This document shows, in pieces, positions 18,843 through 28,794 of a DNA stretch of 64,000 nt. Each line of letters opens with the position of its first letter. Positions within the stretch are counted from its first letter, which is position 1. The translations under genes and the position numbers were made by a program. Under the pieces are notes generated by a model, which worked only from the letters and a program-made list of their open reading frames with translations, searched no databases and was not told the DNA's origin. The DNA is from Gordonia jacobaea (lineage in GTDB: Bacteria; Actinomycetota; Actinomycetes; Mycobacteriales; Mycobacteriaceae). The DNA is taken from contig NZ_LDTZ01000013.1 of the NCBI RefSeq assembly GCF_001186365.1, positions 596,997 through 660,996 on the forward strand, read 5' to 3'.

Positions 18843-18891
18843 TCACTTGCGGGAGCCCTTGCAGCAACCGCCACCCGAGCACACAGGCAAC

Positions 18892-19965
18892 TCAGGCGTC
18901 GACGGTCTCGCGGTAGCCGAACTCGACGACATCGACATCAGAGACGTGCTTACGGCGCTCACGCCTCAGGCCGAGGCCGTAGAGCGCCAGGCCACCGAGA
19001 AGCCAGCACCCGAGCACGATGAGCGGATGCGCAATGGCGTTGCCGTTGAAGAACACGACATCCCGCAGGAGCGATCCCGTTGCGCCCGGCGGCAGGAGCT
19101 GGCCGATCGCGCCCCACGGGGTGGGCAGTAGTTCAGGGGCGCTCGAGAGTCCGGACAGCGGGTTGCCCAGGAGTATCAGTGCAATGGCCGCGACGACCAG
19201 ACCCGGACCCCCGAGCGCTTCCCGAAGGCCGAGCACCGCGAAGCACGTGGCCGCGATTCCGAGCATCGCCGCCAGCGACGTCAGCCAGTAGTTTCCGTCG
19301 AACGTCCCGACGAGGAACTGCAGAATCGCGATCAGCGCGAAGCCACCGACAACAGACACACCCAGCGCCGCGATGATCCGACCACCCGCCGAGCTGATCA
19401 CGAGCATGATCACCATCGCACTGATCCAGCCCCCGAGAGCCAGGGGAAGAGCGCCTGCCGCCAATCCGGCACCGCGCGGGTCCTTCGCCGGGAAACTACG
19501 CACATCGACGACCTGAGTTTGTGCGTGAGTGGCGTCGGCGACACCTTGTCCCATCGTTTCGATCATCGTTGCCACCGTTGGACTCGCCGCAGAGGCGACG
19601 AGCACAGTGAGGTCTGCGCCGGGCTTGACGACCAGCGCGCCGTAAATCGCGCGCGTCTCGATCGCGTCGCGCGCAGCCACCTCGTCGGAGTATGCCGTGA
19701 CGTCGAACGAGTCACCGGTGAGGCGATCGACCTGACTGACCACCTGCTCAGACCCGACGACCCCGATCGGGACGTGATGAGGCGCCGACCGCGCAGCGGG
19801 AAGCGCGAACATCGTGACCATCACCGACAACAGGACTGCGGTTCCGAGCACGACCGCAATCACTCTGACGGGCGCCGGTGGCCCCTTCTTTGCAGGGGTA
19901 TCGGTCACGGGAATGTCGGGCGCACTCGTCGCACCGGGCGTCGTGGTGGTTTCATCGGCACTCAT
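18892..19965 (-). CDS. Multi-pass membrane protein, ABC-2/YhgE-like
   Basis: A 357-residue protein with a polar N-terminus, one membrane segment at about 34-55, an extracytoplasmic domain of about 120 residues (IGVVGSEQVVSQVDRL onward), then five or six helices from about 180 to 340. This topology, with a large first loop, matches the YhgE/Pip and SNG1/DUF3533 group related to ABC-2 permeases. It is divergent from a TetR regulator with matching operator-like sites, and beyond that lies a UvrA-like ATPase, a setting typical of drug export or resistance. No motif proves the transported substrate. Confidence 0.75.
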   Translation of the reverse strand: MSADETTTTPGATSAPDIPVTDTPAKKGPPAPVRVIAVVLGTAVLLSVMVTMFALPAARSAPHHVPIGVVGSEQVVSQVDRLTGDSFDVTAYSDEVAARDAIETRAIYGALVVKPGADLTVLVASAASPTVATMIETMGQGVADATHAQTQVVDVRSFPAKDPRGAGLAAGALPLALGGWISAMVIMLVISSAGGRIIAALGVSVVGGFALIAILQFLVGTFDGNYWLTSLAAMLGIAATCFAVLGLREALGGPGLVVAAIALILLGNPLSGLSSAPELLPTPWGAIGQLLPPGATGSLLRDVVFFNGNAIAHPLIVLGCWLLGGLALYGLGLRRERRKHVSDVDVVEFGYRETVDA

Positions 19966-19983
19966 GGCGCCTCCCTCAAATTA

Positions 19984-20038
19984 GATACGGTTCGTTTCTT
20001 AGCAGAGTAGGACGATCCGATAAGATACGCAACGTATC
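19984..20038. promoter_or_regulatory. Two operator-like palindromes between the membrane protein gene and tetR
   Basis: A perfect 6-3-6 inverted repeat GATACG-CAA-CGTATC lies at 20024-20038, just before the tetR ribosome site. A near copy GATACG-GTT-CGTTTC lies at 19984-19998, 18 bases before the divergent gene's start. Paired copies flanking both promoters are what a TetR repressor controlling both genes would use. Binding itself is inference. Confidence 0.7.
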
Positions 20039-20051
20039 GGAAGGAGATTAT

Positions 20052-20687
20052 GTGACCAGACGTCGCCGTGGCACAGAACTCGAAGCAGACATCTTCGAGG
20101 CCGTCCGTGCCGAGATCACCGAACGCGGATACGCCGGCCTCACCTACGAGGGGGTCGCGGCTGCCGCCGGAACGAGCAAGACCGTCCTGTACCGACGCTG
20201 GGACACCAAGGTCGAGATGGTCATGGCAGCAATGGTCGACGTCGCCCGAGAGGTTCTGACCGTCCCGGACACCGGATCGCTCGCCGACGACCTCCGGATG
20301 GTCCTTGCCCGCATGCGGGTGCGGTTGGCCGAGGTGGGTCCCCGGACGATCCGCTCGCTGCTCGCGGATCTGCCCGAGGGTTCCACGGGTTCTGTCATCG
20401 GACTCATCACCACACATGTCGACGAGGTCATGGCTCCCGTGCTCGAGCGCGCTCGCCGACGGGGCGAGCTCGGTCCGCACCCGCTGCCGCCTCGCGCCGC
20501 GTCTCTCCCTTTCGATCTCGCCCGGCACGAGGTCTTCATCGCCGGCAACATGTCCGAGGACACCATCGACCAGATCATCTCGGTATGCGTGATCCCGCTC
20601 TGGACGACCTGGACAAATACTCCCGAGTCCGATACTCCCGAGACCGACCGCCACATGACTTCGTCGAGAGGGATGACCCACACATGA
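20052..20687 (+). CDS. TetR/AcrR-family regulator
   Basis: A 211-residue regulator. The N-terminal helix-turn-helix is plain: ITERGYAGLTYEGVAAAAGTSKTVLYRRWDTKVEMV at about 22-57 (three consecutive motif helices). The remainder is the ligand-binding helical domain. AAGGAG at 20041-20046 and GTG at 20052 set the start; the ATG at 20050 is followed at once by a stop. Its last four bases overlap the start of the UvrA-like gene, so both are one transcript. It probably represses itself, the ATPase and the divergent membrane protein. Confidence 0.92.
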   Translation: MTRRRRGTELEADIFEAVRAEITERGYAGLTYEGVAAAAGTSKTVLYRRWDTKVEMVMAAMVDVAREVLTVPDTGSLADDLRMVLARMRVRLAEVGPRTIRSLLADLPEGSTGSVIGLITTHVDEVMAPVLERARRRGELGPHPLPPRAASLPFDLARHEVFIAGNMSEDTIDQIISVCVIPLWTTWTNTPESDTPETDRHMTSSRGMTHT

Positions 20688-23053
20688 GTTCGTCAGCACC
20701 GCCGGCCGCCGCCGATCGTCACGACGAGATACGTGTCGTCGGCGCACGGGTCAACAATCTCAATGACGTGACAGTCGTCCTTCCCAAGCGGCGCCTCACC
20801 GTCTTCACCGGCGTCTCCGGTTCCGGCAAGAGTTCACTCGTCTTCGGCACGGTGGCCGCCGAGTCGCAAAGATTGATCAACGAGACCTACAGCGCATTCG
20901 TTCAGGGATTCATGCCTTCGTTGAATCGGCCGGATGTCGACGTCCTCGACGGACTGACGACCGCAATCATCGTCGACCAGGAGCGTCTCGGTACCGACCC
21001 GCGCTCGACCGTCGGAACGGCGACGGACGCGAACGCGATGCTCCGCATCCTCTTCAGCCGACTCGGGACTCCACACATCGGTTCGGCGCAGGCGTTCTCG
21101 TTCAACGTCGCGTCTGTCAGTGGCGGGGGCTCCGTCACGACGGAGAAAGCGGGCCGAAAAGTCAAGGAGCAACGGACTTTCGAGGTCGTCGGCGGAATGT
21201 GCCCTCGATGTGAGGGCAGGGGCTCGATCTCGTGTTTCGACCTGACTGCGCTCTACGACGGCTCCAAGTCCATCAACGAAGGCGCGATCACGATCCCCGG
21301 CTACAGCATGGATGGGTGGTACGGGCGCATCTTCCGCGGCTGCGGCTTCTTCGATCCGGACACACCGATCGACAAGTTCACTGCCCGCCAACTCGACGCC
21401 CTGCTGTACAAGGAACCGACACGCATCAAGATCGACGGCATCAACGTCACCTACGAGGGCCTCATCACCAAGATCGGAAAGTCGTTCCTGGCCAAGGACA
21501 AAGACGCGCTGCAACCCCACATCCGCGCGTTCGTCGACAGGGCGATCACCTTCTCGGTCTGTCCGGACTGCCAGGGGACTCGACTGTCGGAGAAGGCACG
21601 AAGTTCGACGATCGGTGGCGTCAGCATCGCCGATGCGTGCGCGATGCAGATCACCGATCTCGCCGACTGGGTCGGCTCGCTCGACGAGCCGACACTTGCA
21701 CCGCTGCTCGAATCCCTGCGCGCCACGCTCGATTCGTTTGTCGACATCGGTCTCGGATACCTCTCGCTCGACCGTCCGTCCGGGACGCTGTCGGGTGGAG
21801 AGGCGCAGCGTACCAAGATGATTCGCCATCTCGGGTCGGCGCTGACCGACATCACCTACGTCTTCGACGAGCCGACGGTCGGGCTGCATCCACACGACAT
21901 CGACCGTATGAATCGGCTTCTCCTGCAACTGCGGGACAAGGGCAATACGGTGCTGGTCGTCGAACACAAACCCGAGGTCATCGCCATCGCCGACCACATC
22001 GTCGACCTCGGACCACGCGCGGGGACCGGTGGGGGCAACGTCGTCTTCGAAGGCGGCGTCGACGACCTGCGCGCAAGCGACACGTTGACCGGACGCCACC
22101 TCGACGACCGCGCCACCCTCAAACCGCAGGTGCGAGAGCCCAATGGAGCGTTGGAGATTCGCGGCGCGAGTTCGCACAACCTGAAGGACGTCGACGTCGA
22201 CTTCCCGCTCGGGGTGCTGTGTGTGGTCACCGGCGTGGCCGGCTCCGGGAAGAGCTCTCTTGTCGACGGATCGCTATCGGGCCGAGACGACGTGATCACC
22301 GTCGACCAATCCGCCATCAAGGGTTCGCGGCGCAGCAGCCCGGCGACGTACACGGGCCTCCTCGAGCCGATCCGGAAGGCTTTCGCGAAGGCAAACGGAG
22401 TGAAACCCGCTCTCTTCAGCGCCAATTCGGAGGGTGCGTGTCCGAACTGCAAGGGAGCGGGTGTCATCTACACCGATCTCGCGATCATGGCGGGAGTCGC
22501 CGTCACGTGCGAGGTGTGCGAGGGTAAGCGATTCCAGCCCGGTGTACTCGACTACACGTTCGGCGGTCGCGACATCTCCGAGGTCCTCCACATGTCGGTC
22601 GACGCGGCGCTCGAATTCTTCTCCGCAGGTGAATCGAAAGTGGCTGCGGCACAGAAGATCCTGGAACGGCTCGCCGACGTCGGACTCGGCTATCTCACGA
22701 TAGGACAACCGCTCACGACGCTCTCCGGCGGGGAGAGGCAACGGCTGAAACTCGCGACACACCTCGGGGACAAGGGCGGGATCTTCGTCCTCGACGAGCC
22801 GACGTCAGGTCTGCATCTTGCCGACGTCGAGCAACTGCTGGGGCTCCTCGACGGCCTCGTCGACGGTGGTAGATCGGTGATCGTGATCGAGCATCACCAG
22901 GCGGTGATGGCTCATGCCGATTGGATCGTCGACCTCGGTCCGGGCGCCGGTCACGACGGCGGGCGAGTGGTGTTCGAGGGCACCCCGGCCGATCTCGTCT
23001 CAGCACGTTCGACGCTGACCGCACAGCATCTCGCCGACTACGTGAAGAACTGA
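20684..23053 (+). CDS. UvrA-like ABC ATPase (drug-resistance type)
   Basis: A 789-residue UvrA paralogue, clearly shorter than true UvrA (about 950). Two ABC modules are present: Walker [10 protein letters not shown] at 43-51 with signature [10 protein letters not shown] near 370, and GVAGSGKSS near 512 with [10 protein letters not shown] near 682. Zinc-type pairs [20 protein letters not shown] and CEVCEG are retained. The UvrB-binding region appears reduced. Such short UvrA homologues (DrrC-like) travel with TetR regulators and protect DNA against intercalating drugs; that role is inferred from family and context, not shown here. It is translationally coupled to tetR. Confidence 0.9.
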   Translation: MSSSAPPAAADRHDEIRVVGARVNNLNDVTVVLPKRRLTVFTGVSGSGKSSLVFGTVAAESQRLINETYSAFVQGFMPSLNRPDVDVLDGLTTAIIVDQERLGTDPRSTVGTATDANAMLRILFSRLGTPHIGSAQAFSFNVASVSGGGSVTTEKAGRKVKEQRTFEVVGGMCPRCEGRGSISCFDLTALYDGSKSINEGAITIPGYSMDGWYGRIFRGCGFFDPDTPIDKFTARQLDALLYKEPTRIKIDGINVTYEGLITKIGKSFLAKDKDALQPHIRAFVDRAITFSVCPDCQGTRLSEKARSSTIGGVSIADACAMQITDLADWVGSLDEPTLAPLLESLRATLDSFVDIGLGYLSLDRPSGTLSGGEAQRTKMIRHLGSALTDITYVFDEPTVGLHPHDIDRMNRLLLQLRDKGNTVLVVEHKPEVIAIADHIVDLGPRAGTGGGNVVFEGGVDDLRASDTLTGRHLDDRATLKPQVREPNGALEIRGASSHNLKDVDVDFPLGVLCVVTGVAGSGKSSLVDGSLSGRDDVITVDQSAIKGSRRSSPATYTGLLEPIRKAFAKANGVKPALFSANSEGACPNCKGAGVIYTDLAIMAGVAVTCEVCEGKRFQPGVLDYTFGGRDISEVLHMSVDAALEFFSAGESKVAAAQKILERLADVGLGYLTIGQPLTTLSGGERQRLKLATHLGDKGGIFVLDEPTSGLHLADVEQLLGLLDGLVDGGRSVIVIEHHQAVMAHADWIVDLGPGAGHDGGRVVFEGTPADLVSARSTLTAQHLADYVKN

Positions 23054-23083
23054 ACCGCCCGACTCACCCGGCGCTACGGTGTC

Positions 23084-25687
23084 TCATCCGCCCGGGGCGT
23101 CGTTGACGACTCCGGCCAACGAGTCGCGGTCGGCGACGTCGAGTTTGATGCAGGCGCGATAGATGTGACCCTCGACAGTCCGTACCGAGACGGTCAGGCG
23201 TTCGGCGATCTCGCGGTTGGTCAGGCCGCGACCGATGAGAACCGCGATCTCCCGCTCCCTGGCCGTGATCGGCAGCGGTCGTGCTGTCGCCCTGATGGCG
23301 GGAGTCGTCGCGCCATCGCACGCCTTCGACAGCGCGAGAACTCTCGCAGAGCAGGCGGTGGCGTCTCCACGCCGGCCGGCACGCTCGTACAACTGTGCCG
23401 CCTGCGCCGCAGCGTCGGCGGCCGACAGCAGCACTCCCGCATCCTCGAAATCATGTGATGCCGCTGCCAATTCGTCCGGATCGCCCGCTGCGTAGGCCGC
23501 TGCGTGGCGTGCGTAGACGTGGCCGAGCTCGCCTTGGATGAGTCCTGCGAGCTCCGCGAGGCGCGGAGCCGTGGTCTTGTCGCCGAAGCGAGTCGCGTGA
23601 TGCAGGGACTCGGCCTCGAGTGCGAGTTGCCCGGAGTCGTGAGCGATTGCGGCCGCGCGATGCGCGTGATCGATTGCCGCGCGTTCGGCGCCCTGTGCAG
23701 CGCAGATCCAGGCTTGCGCGAGCACCCGCTGCGAGTCGTGGATCGCCAGGTGCGGACCCCGGTGCTCATCTGCGTCTCGTAGCACCCGTTCGGCTTCGTC
23801 GACGTCGTTGAGCGCCGCGTACGCCCGTACCAGAATCAACCGGCCGGGCAAACGCCACGGGAGTGGCTGCTTGGCGTTGAGAGCGGCGAGTGCCTGTTCG
23901 AACTCGCTGATCGCCTCACGAAACGAGCCGCTGTACGTCGCCGCAACACCTGCCGCGATCTTGGCGATCGCCCATCCGAGGAACTGACCCGAGGAGGAGA
24001 ACTGCGTGTACTCGGTGGCGCGGTTTCGCGCCTCCTTGAGGTCGCCGACCATCGTGAGCGCCAGGACGTCGCAGTAGCGCACCATGACGCTGATCATCCC
24101 GTCCGTCGCCTTTTTCTTCGCACGGGTGCGCTCTGCGTAGGGGGCGTAGTCGCGCCCGCGCCCGGCAATCGACATGGCCAGCCCGGCACCGAAGGCCGCG
24201 AAATCGATGGCCTGTGACGGCGCGTTCGGACTCTCGAGAACGTGCTCGGCGAGCGCGATTCCCTCGTCGAGCCGGTTCTCGTGAACGGCCATCGCCGCGG
24301 CAACCGCGTCGACGACGAGTCGTAGCGACGGATGCTCGACCTTCTCGTTGAGCAGTTCGAGCATGCGATAACTCTCATCGACGTCGCCGAGCATCCAGAA
24401 GATCAGGCTCATGCGCGATACCGCCCACACCACGAGCTCGAACTCATTGAACGACTCGGGCTCGAACTCGGTGAATACAGCGTCGGCCTCGACGACTCGC
24501 CCCTGCCACATGATCGCGCGGGAGAGCAGCTCTCCCGCGGTCAGACTGCCGTCGTGCTCGAAGGCGACGCGGGCGAGCCGCTCACCGAGCGGGAGATTGG
24601 CCAGGAAGATCGCATCCTTGGCCGCTGCGATGAGCAGCGCTACGTCGACGTCACGGTGCGCGTCGACGCTCAACTGTGCGAGGCGGATACGCTCGGCGGC
24701 GGTGTCGGTTGCGTGGTCGCGCAATGCGTCGACGAGTTCGGCGCGTAGCCGTCGGGCCGCGACGGTGCTGATACGTCGCCGAACCACGTCTCCGTAGAGC
24801 GGGTGGGTGAATCGGACGTTGGTCGTGTCGCCGTCGCGAGTTGTCGTGATGAAACCCAGAGTCTCGGCGTCGTCGACCGGTTCCTCGCCGATCAGCCCGA
24901 TCAGGAGATCGATGTCGATCGGCTCATACAGCGACAACACCTTGAGCGCATCGACAACGTGCGGACCAGCACGGTCGAGACGGTCGTCGAGCAGTGACAC
25001 CAGGCCGGACGGAACCGCCGTCGCGCCCCGCAATTGCCAGACGCCCGACACCTCCGACAACGCACCGGATTCGACGGCCCCCTCGATCATATTTCGGAGG
25101 AACAGTGGATTTCCGCCGGACGAATCCCAGATGACGTCGGCGCTCAAGCCCTCCAACGATCCGCCGAGCACACGTTCGACCAGTTCAGCGCACTGTTCTT
25201 TCGTGAGGTTCTGCAGTTCGAGTCGGTGAAGGTAGCCGTCCTTCCACAACGAGGTCACCGCATCGGGCACAGGTTCGCCCGTGCGGACTGTGGCGATGAT
25301 TCGTGCGCTGCGATCAATCGCGATCTGATGCAGCAGCGTCGCCGAAAGCTGATCGAGCATATGGGCGTCGTCTATCCCGATGACCGTTCCGGGCTCGGCA
25401 ACGAGGGTCTCGCGCGCGGAGACCAACGCCGCTATGGGATCGCGCGACGCGGTAGGAGCTACCCACGGCGCGAAGGCTCCGAGCGGTATGGCACGCGACG
25501 ACTCGGTACATGCAGCCCATCGGACAGGCCTACCGAGCGAATCGGTGACCATCCGGGCGAGCGTGGTTTTGCCGACGCCCGCGGGCCCGACAAGTACCAC
25601 TCCACAGCGATCGCTTGGTCGCAAGAGCGCGGAGCGGATGAACTGTTGCTCGGCGGGCCGGCCGAGGAGTTGCCAGCGCCCTTCCAT
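23084..25687 (-). CDS. Large ATP-binding LuxR-family regulator (LAL/MalT-like)
   Basis: An 867-residue regulator of the STAND-like LAL type. Walker A GPAGVGKTT lies at 34-42 and a Walker B-like VIGIDDAH near 100; the middle (about 330-780) is helical repeat, TPR-like sequence; the C-terminus has a LuxR helix-turn-helix in ITAREREIAVLIGRGLTNRE with RTVEGHIYRACIKL after it. I start at ATG 25687 (MEGRWQLLGRPAEQ) rather than 18 codons earlier because the typical family start GRWxLxGR follows directly. It lies 60 bp downstream of the catalase-related gene on the same strand and is likely its regulator. Confidence 0.88.
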   Translation of the reverse strand: MEGRWQLLGRPAEQQFIRSALLRPSDRCGVVLVGPAGVGKTTLARMVTDSLGRPVRWAACTESSRAIPLGAFAPWVAPTASRDPIAALVSARETLVAEPGTVIGIDDAHMLDQLSATLLHQIAIDRSARIIATVRTGEPVPDAVTSLWKDGYLHRLELQNLTKEQCAELVERVLGGSLEGLSADVIWDSSGGNPLFLRNMIEGAVESGALSEVSGVWQLRGATAVPSGLVSLLDDRLDRAGPHVVDALKVLSLYEPIDIDLLIGLIGEEPVDDAETLGFITTTRDGDTTNVRFTHPLYGDVVRRRISTVAARRLRAELVDALRDHATDTAAERIRLAQLSVDAHRDVDVALLIAAAKDAIFLANLPLGERLARVAFEHDGSLTAGELLSRAIMWQGRVVEADAVFTEFEPESFNEFELVVWAVSRMSLIFWMLGDVDESYRMLELLNEKVEHPSLRLVVDAVAAAMAVHENRLDEGIALAEHVLESPNAPSQAIDFAAFGAGLAMSIAGRGRDYAPYAERTRAKKKATDGMISVMVRYCDVLALTMVGDLKEARNRATEYTQFSSSGQFLGWAIAKIAAGVAATYSGSFREAISEFEQALAALNAKQPLPWRLPGRLILVRAYAALNDVDEAERVLRDADEHRGPHLAIHDSQRVLAQAWICAAQGAERAAIDHAHRAAAIAHDSGQLALEAESLHHATRFGDKTTAPRLAELAGLIQGELGHVYARHAAAYAAGDPDELAAASHDFEDAGVLLSAADAAAQAAQLYERAGRRGDATACSARVLALSKACDGATTPAIRATARPLPITAREREIAVLIGRGLTNREIAERLTVSVRTVEGHIYRACIKLDVADRDSLAGVVNDAPGG

Positions 25688-25747
25688 GGTTGAGCAGTAT
25701 AGGGCGAATTGCCAGAAATTGAGTCGTGAAGGTTCGAGCAAGGAAAC

Positions 25748-26860
25748 TCACTCGGGGAGTTCGTCCACGCTCGTCGGCTCACACATCGGGGCATTGTTCT
25801 TTTGATGCCGGAATCGACTCGACGCATCGTACACGTCGCGCTTGAGGCGGTTAATCGATCCGAGCGGGGTATGTACCTTCAGGCCACGCCAGGAATTGAA
25901 CGACAGGACGTCGTCGCCGTATGCGCGTCGCTCCGGTGTGTAGGGATTCTGCGTCGGGAATCTGATCGTGGCAACTGTCCGGTGCGGTGACTCCTCCTCC
26001 GACCACGCCTTTGTCGCATCGTCGATCGGCATCCGGTCGACATTCGTGCACAGTTGCACCCGCAGTTCATATTCGGCCGGATGCGACTCGAAGAAATCGA
26101 CGGTCATGTCTTGCAGCGCATTTACTCCGCGATAGTCGGGTGTCGGTTGACCGGCGAGCGCACGAACCTCGGCCGACGACGGCGCGTACAGCATCTTCGC
26201 GACATATTTGCCGTAGCGCAGCGGCGCTGACGTATAGAAGGTGTCCCCGAGAATATGCGTGTTCTCCCTGATGAAAACTCTCAGGGTGTCCGGAAACGGG
26301 CGCCCGATCTTTGTCAGAATCCTGGCGTCGACTGCGGCCAACAAGCGTTCGCCGAACCCGAGAACGGGATCGGAAACACGGGCGAGCAGCACCGCCGTCG
26401 GCATGCCCTTGAGGAGATACTCCTTCGCGTCCGCGAACAGGAACTCCCGATGGGTCACCATGATGAAGTCCTGGGTGACCGCGGTGTCGTCGGGCAGGGC
26501 ACGGTCTGCGGTCGGATCGACGCCGACGACCTTGATCCCGAGGCCGCGCACGCCTCTCATCTGATCGGTACGTATGGCTCCCGACGTGCTCGATAAGCGG
26601 GCGATGATCGGGTAGGTCCGTGGTTCCGCGAACAGCCCCTGGGCGAGTTCTTCCGGCAGGTCGGCGTGCACCTCGAGTTCACCGCGTAGGACAGCGTGAC
26701 TCTTGGCGTGGGCGTCTCGGATGCCGCGCTTGTACTTGGCGTACGCGTGCTCGTTGTTCGTGTGCAGGATCTGCACCATCTTCGCCACCACCTCCGCCTC
26801 ACCAGGCGGGGTGTCCTCCATCTCCGGCTCCCACAACACGTACTCACGACTCATCGTCAC
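25748..26860 (-). CDS. Catalase-related haem protein (cAOS-like)
   Basis: A 370-residue member of the minimal catalase-related group, much shorter than true catalases (about 480 or more). Visible features are the distal-His region KSHAVLRGELEVH (His 55), RTYPIIARLSS near 80, FIMVTHREFLFADAKEYL near 130 and a C-terminal RLKRDVYDASSRFRH with a candidate proximal Tyr 344. In corals and cyanobacteria such proteins convert fatty-acid hydroperoxides (allene oxide or epoxide synthesis) rather than dismutating peroxide. Fifteen bases upstream is an alpha-dioxygenase-like gene that would make a fatty-acid hydroperoxide, so this may be its partner. True catalase activity is not excluded. Confidence 0.82.
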   Translation of the reverse strand: MTMSREYVLWEPEMEDTPPGEAEVVAKMVQILHTNNEHAYAKYKRGIRDAHAKSHAVLRGELEVHADLPEELAQGLFAEPRTYPIIARLSSTSGAIRTDQMRGVRGLGIKVVGVDPTADRALPDDTAVTQDFIMVTHREFLFADAKEYLLKGMPTAVLLARVSDPVLGFGERLLAAVDARILTKIGRPFPDTLRVFIRENTHILGDTFYTSAPLRYGKYVAKMLYAPSSAEVRALAGQPTPDYRGVNALQDMTVDFFESHPAEYELRVQLCTNVDRMPIDDATKAWSEEESPHRTVATIRFPTQNPYTPERRAYGDDVLSFNSWRGLKVHTPLGSINRLKRDVYDASSRFRHQKNNAPMCEPTSVDELPE

Positions 26861-26875
26861 GGTCCTCTCGGCGCA

Positions 26876-28759
26876 TCAGGGTGCGGGCCAGGGTGCGAAA
26901 GGGTTGGTGGCATGTGCGAGCACCGGGGTGAGCGTGGGGAAGTGGCGGAGCAACACTGTGCGCATCGTGTTGTCGCGGATCCACGCCATGCCCGCTTCGG
27001 TGTAAACGTCGGCGGTGAAGTCCGTCGTCAGGAATCGATCAGCGGCGATCCTGCGTGATGCCATCAAGATGAACACCCGAAACGCGGTGTCGGAGAATCC
27101 GAAGCCTCGGGGTTTGCGTTCTGCGTAGAGACCGATCATGAGATCAACGTCATCGATGTCGCGGTACATCTGCTCGAGCTGCTTCGCCCACTCGGCGTTG
27201 TTCGTCAAATCTGCGAAGCTCTTGGCGGGCGGGAGCCGGAAATACCGCCGGAATTCGTTGTAGCGTGGCACGCCACGCTCTCGGCTTCGGAGGACATCGA
27301 TAGTGGCGAGGTCAATCGACTCAGCGTCCGGCCGCGGGAGATCTCGGAGAGCTTCCGGGAAATTGTGGAGCGTCAAAGCTCCCGGAAATGCCCTTCCGAA
27401 GGAATACAGCAAATCGTCCATCGACCATTCCGCCATTCGCTGGTGCACGTTGTCGGCCAGAAGCTCTCCGAGCGGGTGAGTATGCCTGGTCTGGCCCGTG
27501 GCCAGGCTCCGTACATCGAGGTGGTCGGGTAGCAGGGGATGCATGCGATACACCGCCACGAATTCTTCGGTCAACGAGAACGGCACCCCGTCGAGATGAG
27601 TTCCGCCACCTGGAATCCCGAAGAGTATCTCGCTGTCGACAAGCCGCCCGAACTTCGAGGTGAACTTCTCACCCAGTAATCCGAACCAGTTCGCGTGCAT
27701 GCCGGTCACGGTTGTGGGGTGCGCGATGATCGCAGGTGTCCAGTCGACAGTGTGGATCTTTGCCATCAGTGCCGAGTTGATCAGTCGCGCAACGTTATAC
27801 AGCCGCTCTTGATCAGCTGTGAATTCAGGGTGTGCGACCGTGAGTCGTCGACATATCGCGTTGTGTTCCCGCAGGAACAACGACTGCATCAGCGCGAGTC
27901 CCAGCCACGAATTCGCCTTGGGTCCGTTCTTGTCCAGCAATTGCTCCGCTGCCAACGTGGGGAGTCCGTCGTCAGCGAGTTCGATGGTGGCGAGCAGATT
28001 GCCGTCGGCATCTCGGTGGCGGATCGCGGCCGCGTACTCCTCGGTGTCGCCGTAGATCTGCGACGCGTCCCACCAGTGCGTGTCACGGTTGGCGTACGTC
28101 GGCGGGGCGTCGGCCGGGCCGTCGAGTGTCGGCGTTCGTGGAACCTGCATCGGCCGGGAGTGCGGCCAGTGGTCGTCGGCGTCGAGCTCGATGAGCCACG
28201 GCTCGGGATCGGGAGGAGTGAGATGACTCACCCAGTCATGCACCTGAAACTGGATCCACGCGGCGGCGAGCAGGTTGAGCGTCTCAGCGGGCTGAAACTC
28301 GGTGCGCGCGAGCAGCTTCTCGCTGACGACGCGCGGACTCGGCTCACGAAATCTGTCCCCGAGCTCGGGCCAAGTCGCGTCAAGCGGCACGTTGCGACCG
28401 AATCGAGTGCCGACGGACCCCATGTCGGGGTGCGCGAGGTTGTCGAAGCGCCCGTCGATCGTGCGCTTGCGATGGTCCGACGCCGGTAACGGTGGGTCGA
28501 GGGGCGGGGCGGGATCGGGATCGGTGTCGACGAGGTTGAGTGCCCGGAGCTGGCTGCGGATGCCGACCAGCACCGCCAGCCCCAACGGTTTCGGTAGTCG
28601 CGACCAGCCGACCACCCGGTCGAGCTGCTCCGCGGTCACTGCGAGGACCCGCTCAACGGTACTTCTCTGATCGACCACCGATTCCTCTTCCGTACCCGTG
28701 TCGCCCGCCCTGACCGATGTGACGCGATCAGTATCCCCGACGGCGGCGTTCGGGTGCAT
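26876..28759 (-). CDS. Alpha-dioxygenase-like haem peroxidase (animal peroxidase superfamily)
   Basis: A 627-residue protein that matches plant fatty-acid alpha-dioxygenases better than bacterial peroxidases. Shared motifs in order: IQFQVHDWVSHL with distal His 174, THWWDASQIYGDTEEY near 228, SWLGLALMQSLFLREHNAIC near 284-303, AKIHTVDWTPAI near 333, and SLTEEFVAVYRMHPLLPD, where Tyr 404 and His 407 give the Tyr-x-x-His pair (catalytic tyrosyl radical and haem ligand, as in cyclooxygenases). RERGVPRYNEFRR follows near 487. Such enzymes make 2-hydroperoxy fatty acids. No signal peptide. It heads an operon with a catalase-related protein and LuxR regulator. Start is ATG 28759; a GTG 27 codons in is possible. 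Confidence 0.85.
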   Translation of the reverse strand: MHPNAAVGDTDRVTSVRAGDTGTEEESVVDQRSTVERVLAVTAEQLDRVVGWSRLPKPLGLAVLVGIRSQLRALNLVDTDPDPAPPLDPPLPASDHRKRTIDGRFDNLAHPDMGSVGTRFGRNVPLDATWPELGDRFREPSPRVVSEKLLARTEFQPAETLNLLAAAWIQFQVHDWVSHLTPPDPEPWLIELDADDHWPHSRPMQVPRTPTLDGPADAPPTYANRDTHWWDASQIYGDTEEYAAAIRHRDADGNLLATIELADDGLPTLAAEQLLDKNGPKANSWLGLALMQSLFLREHNAICRRLTVAHPEFTADQERLYNVARLINSALMAKIHTVDWTPAIIAHPTTVTGMHANWFGLLGEKFTSKFGRLVDSEILFGIPGGGTHLDGVPFSLTEEFVAVYRMHPLLPDHLDVRSLATGQTRHTHPLGELLADNVHQRMAEWSMDDLLYSFGRAFPGALTLHNFPEALRDLPRPDAESIDLATIDVLRSRERGVPRYNEFRRYFRLPPAKSFADLTNNAEWAKQLEQMYRDIDDVDLMIGLYAERKPRGFGFSDTAFRVFILMASRRIAADRFLTTDFTADVYTEAGMAWIRDNTMRTVLLRHFPTLTPVLAHATNPFAPWPAP

Positions 28760-28794
28760 GCGTACCGGACTACCTCATCGGGAAAACGCTGATT

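Noticed and set aside
20834..22177. A 447-codon minus-strand open frame opposite the UvrA-like gene
   Set aside because: The plus-strand product has Walker and signature motifs; the opposite frame has none.
20684..23053. Genuine UvrA of nucleotide excision repair
   Set aside because: At 789 residues it is too short, its N-terminal interaction region is reduced and it is coupled to a TetR regulator, as in drug-resistance paralogues.
25748..26860. Ordinary monofunctional catalase
   Set aside because: The protein is about 370 residues, lacks the usual catalase C-terminal parts and sits with an alpha-dioxygenase gene; catalase-related hydroperoxide enzyme is a better fit, though catalase activity cannot be excluded.
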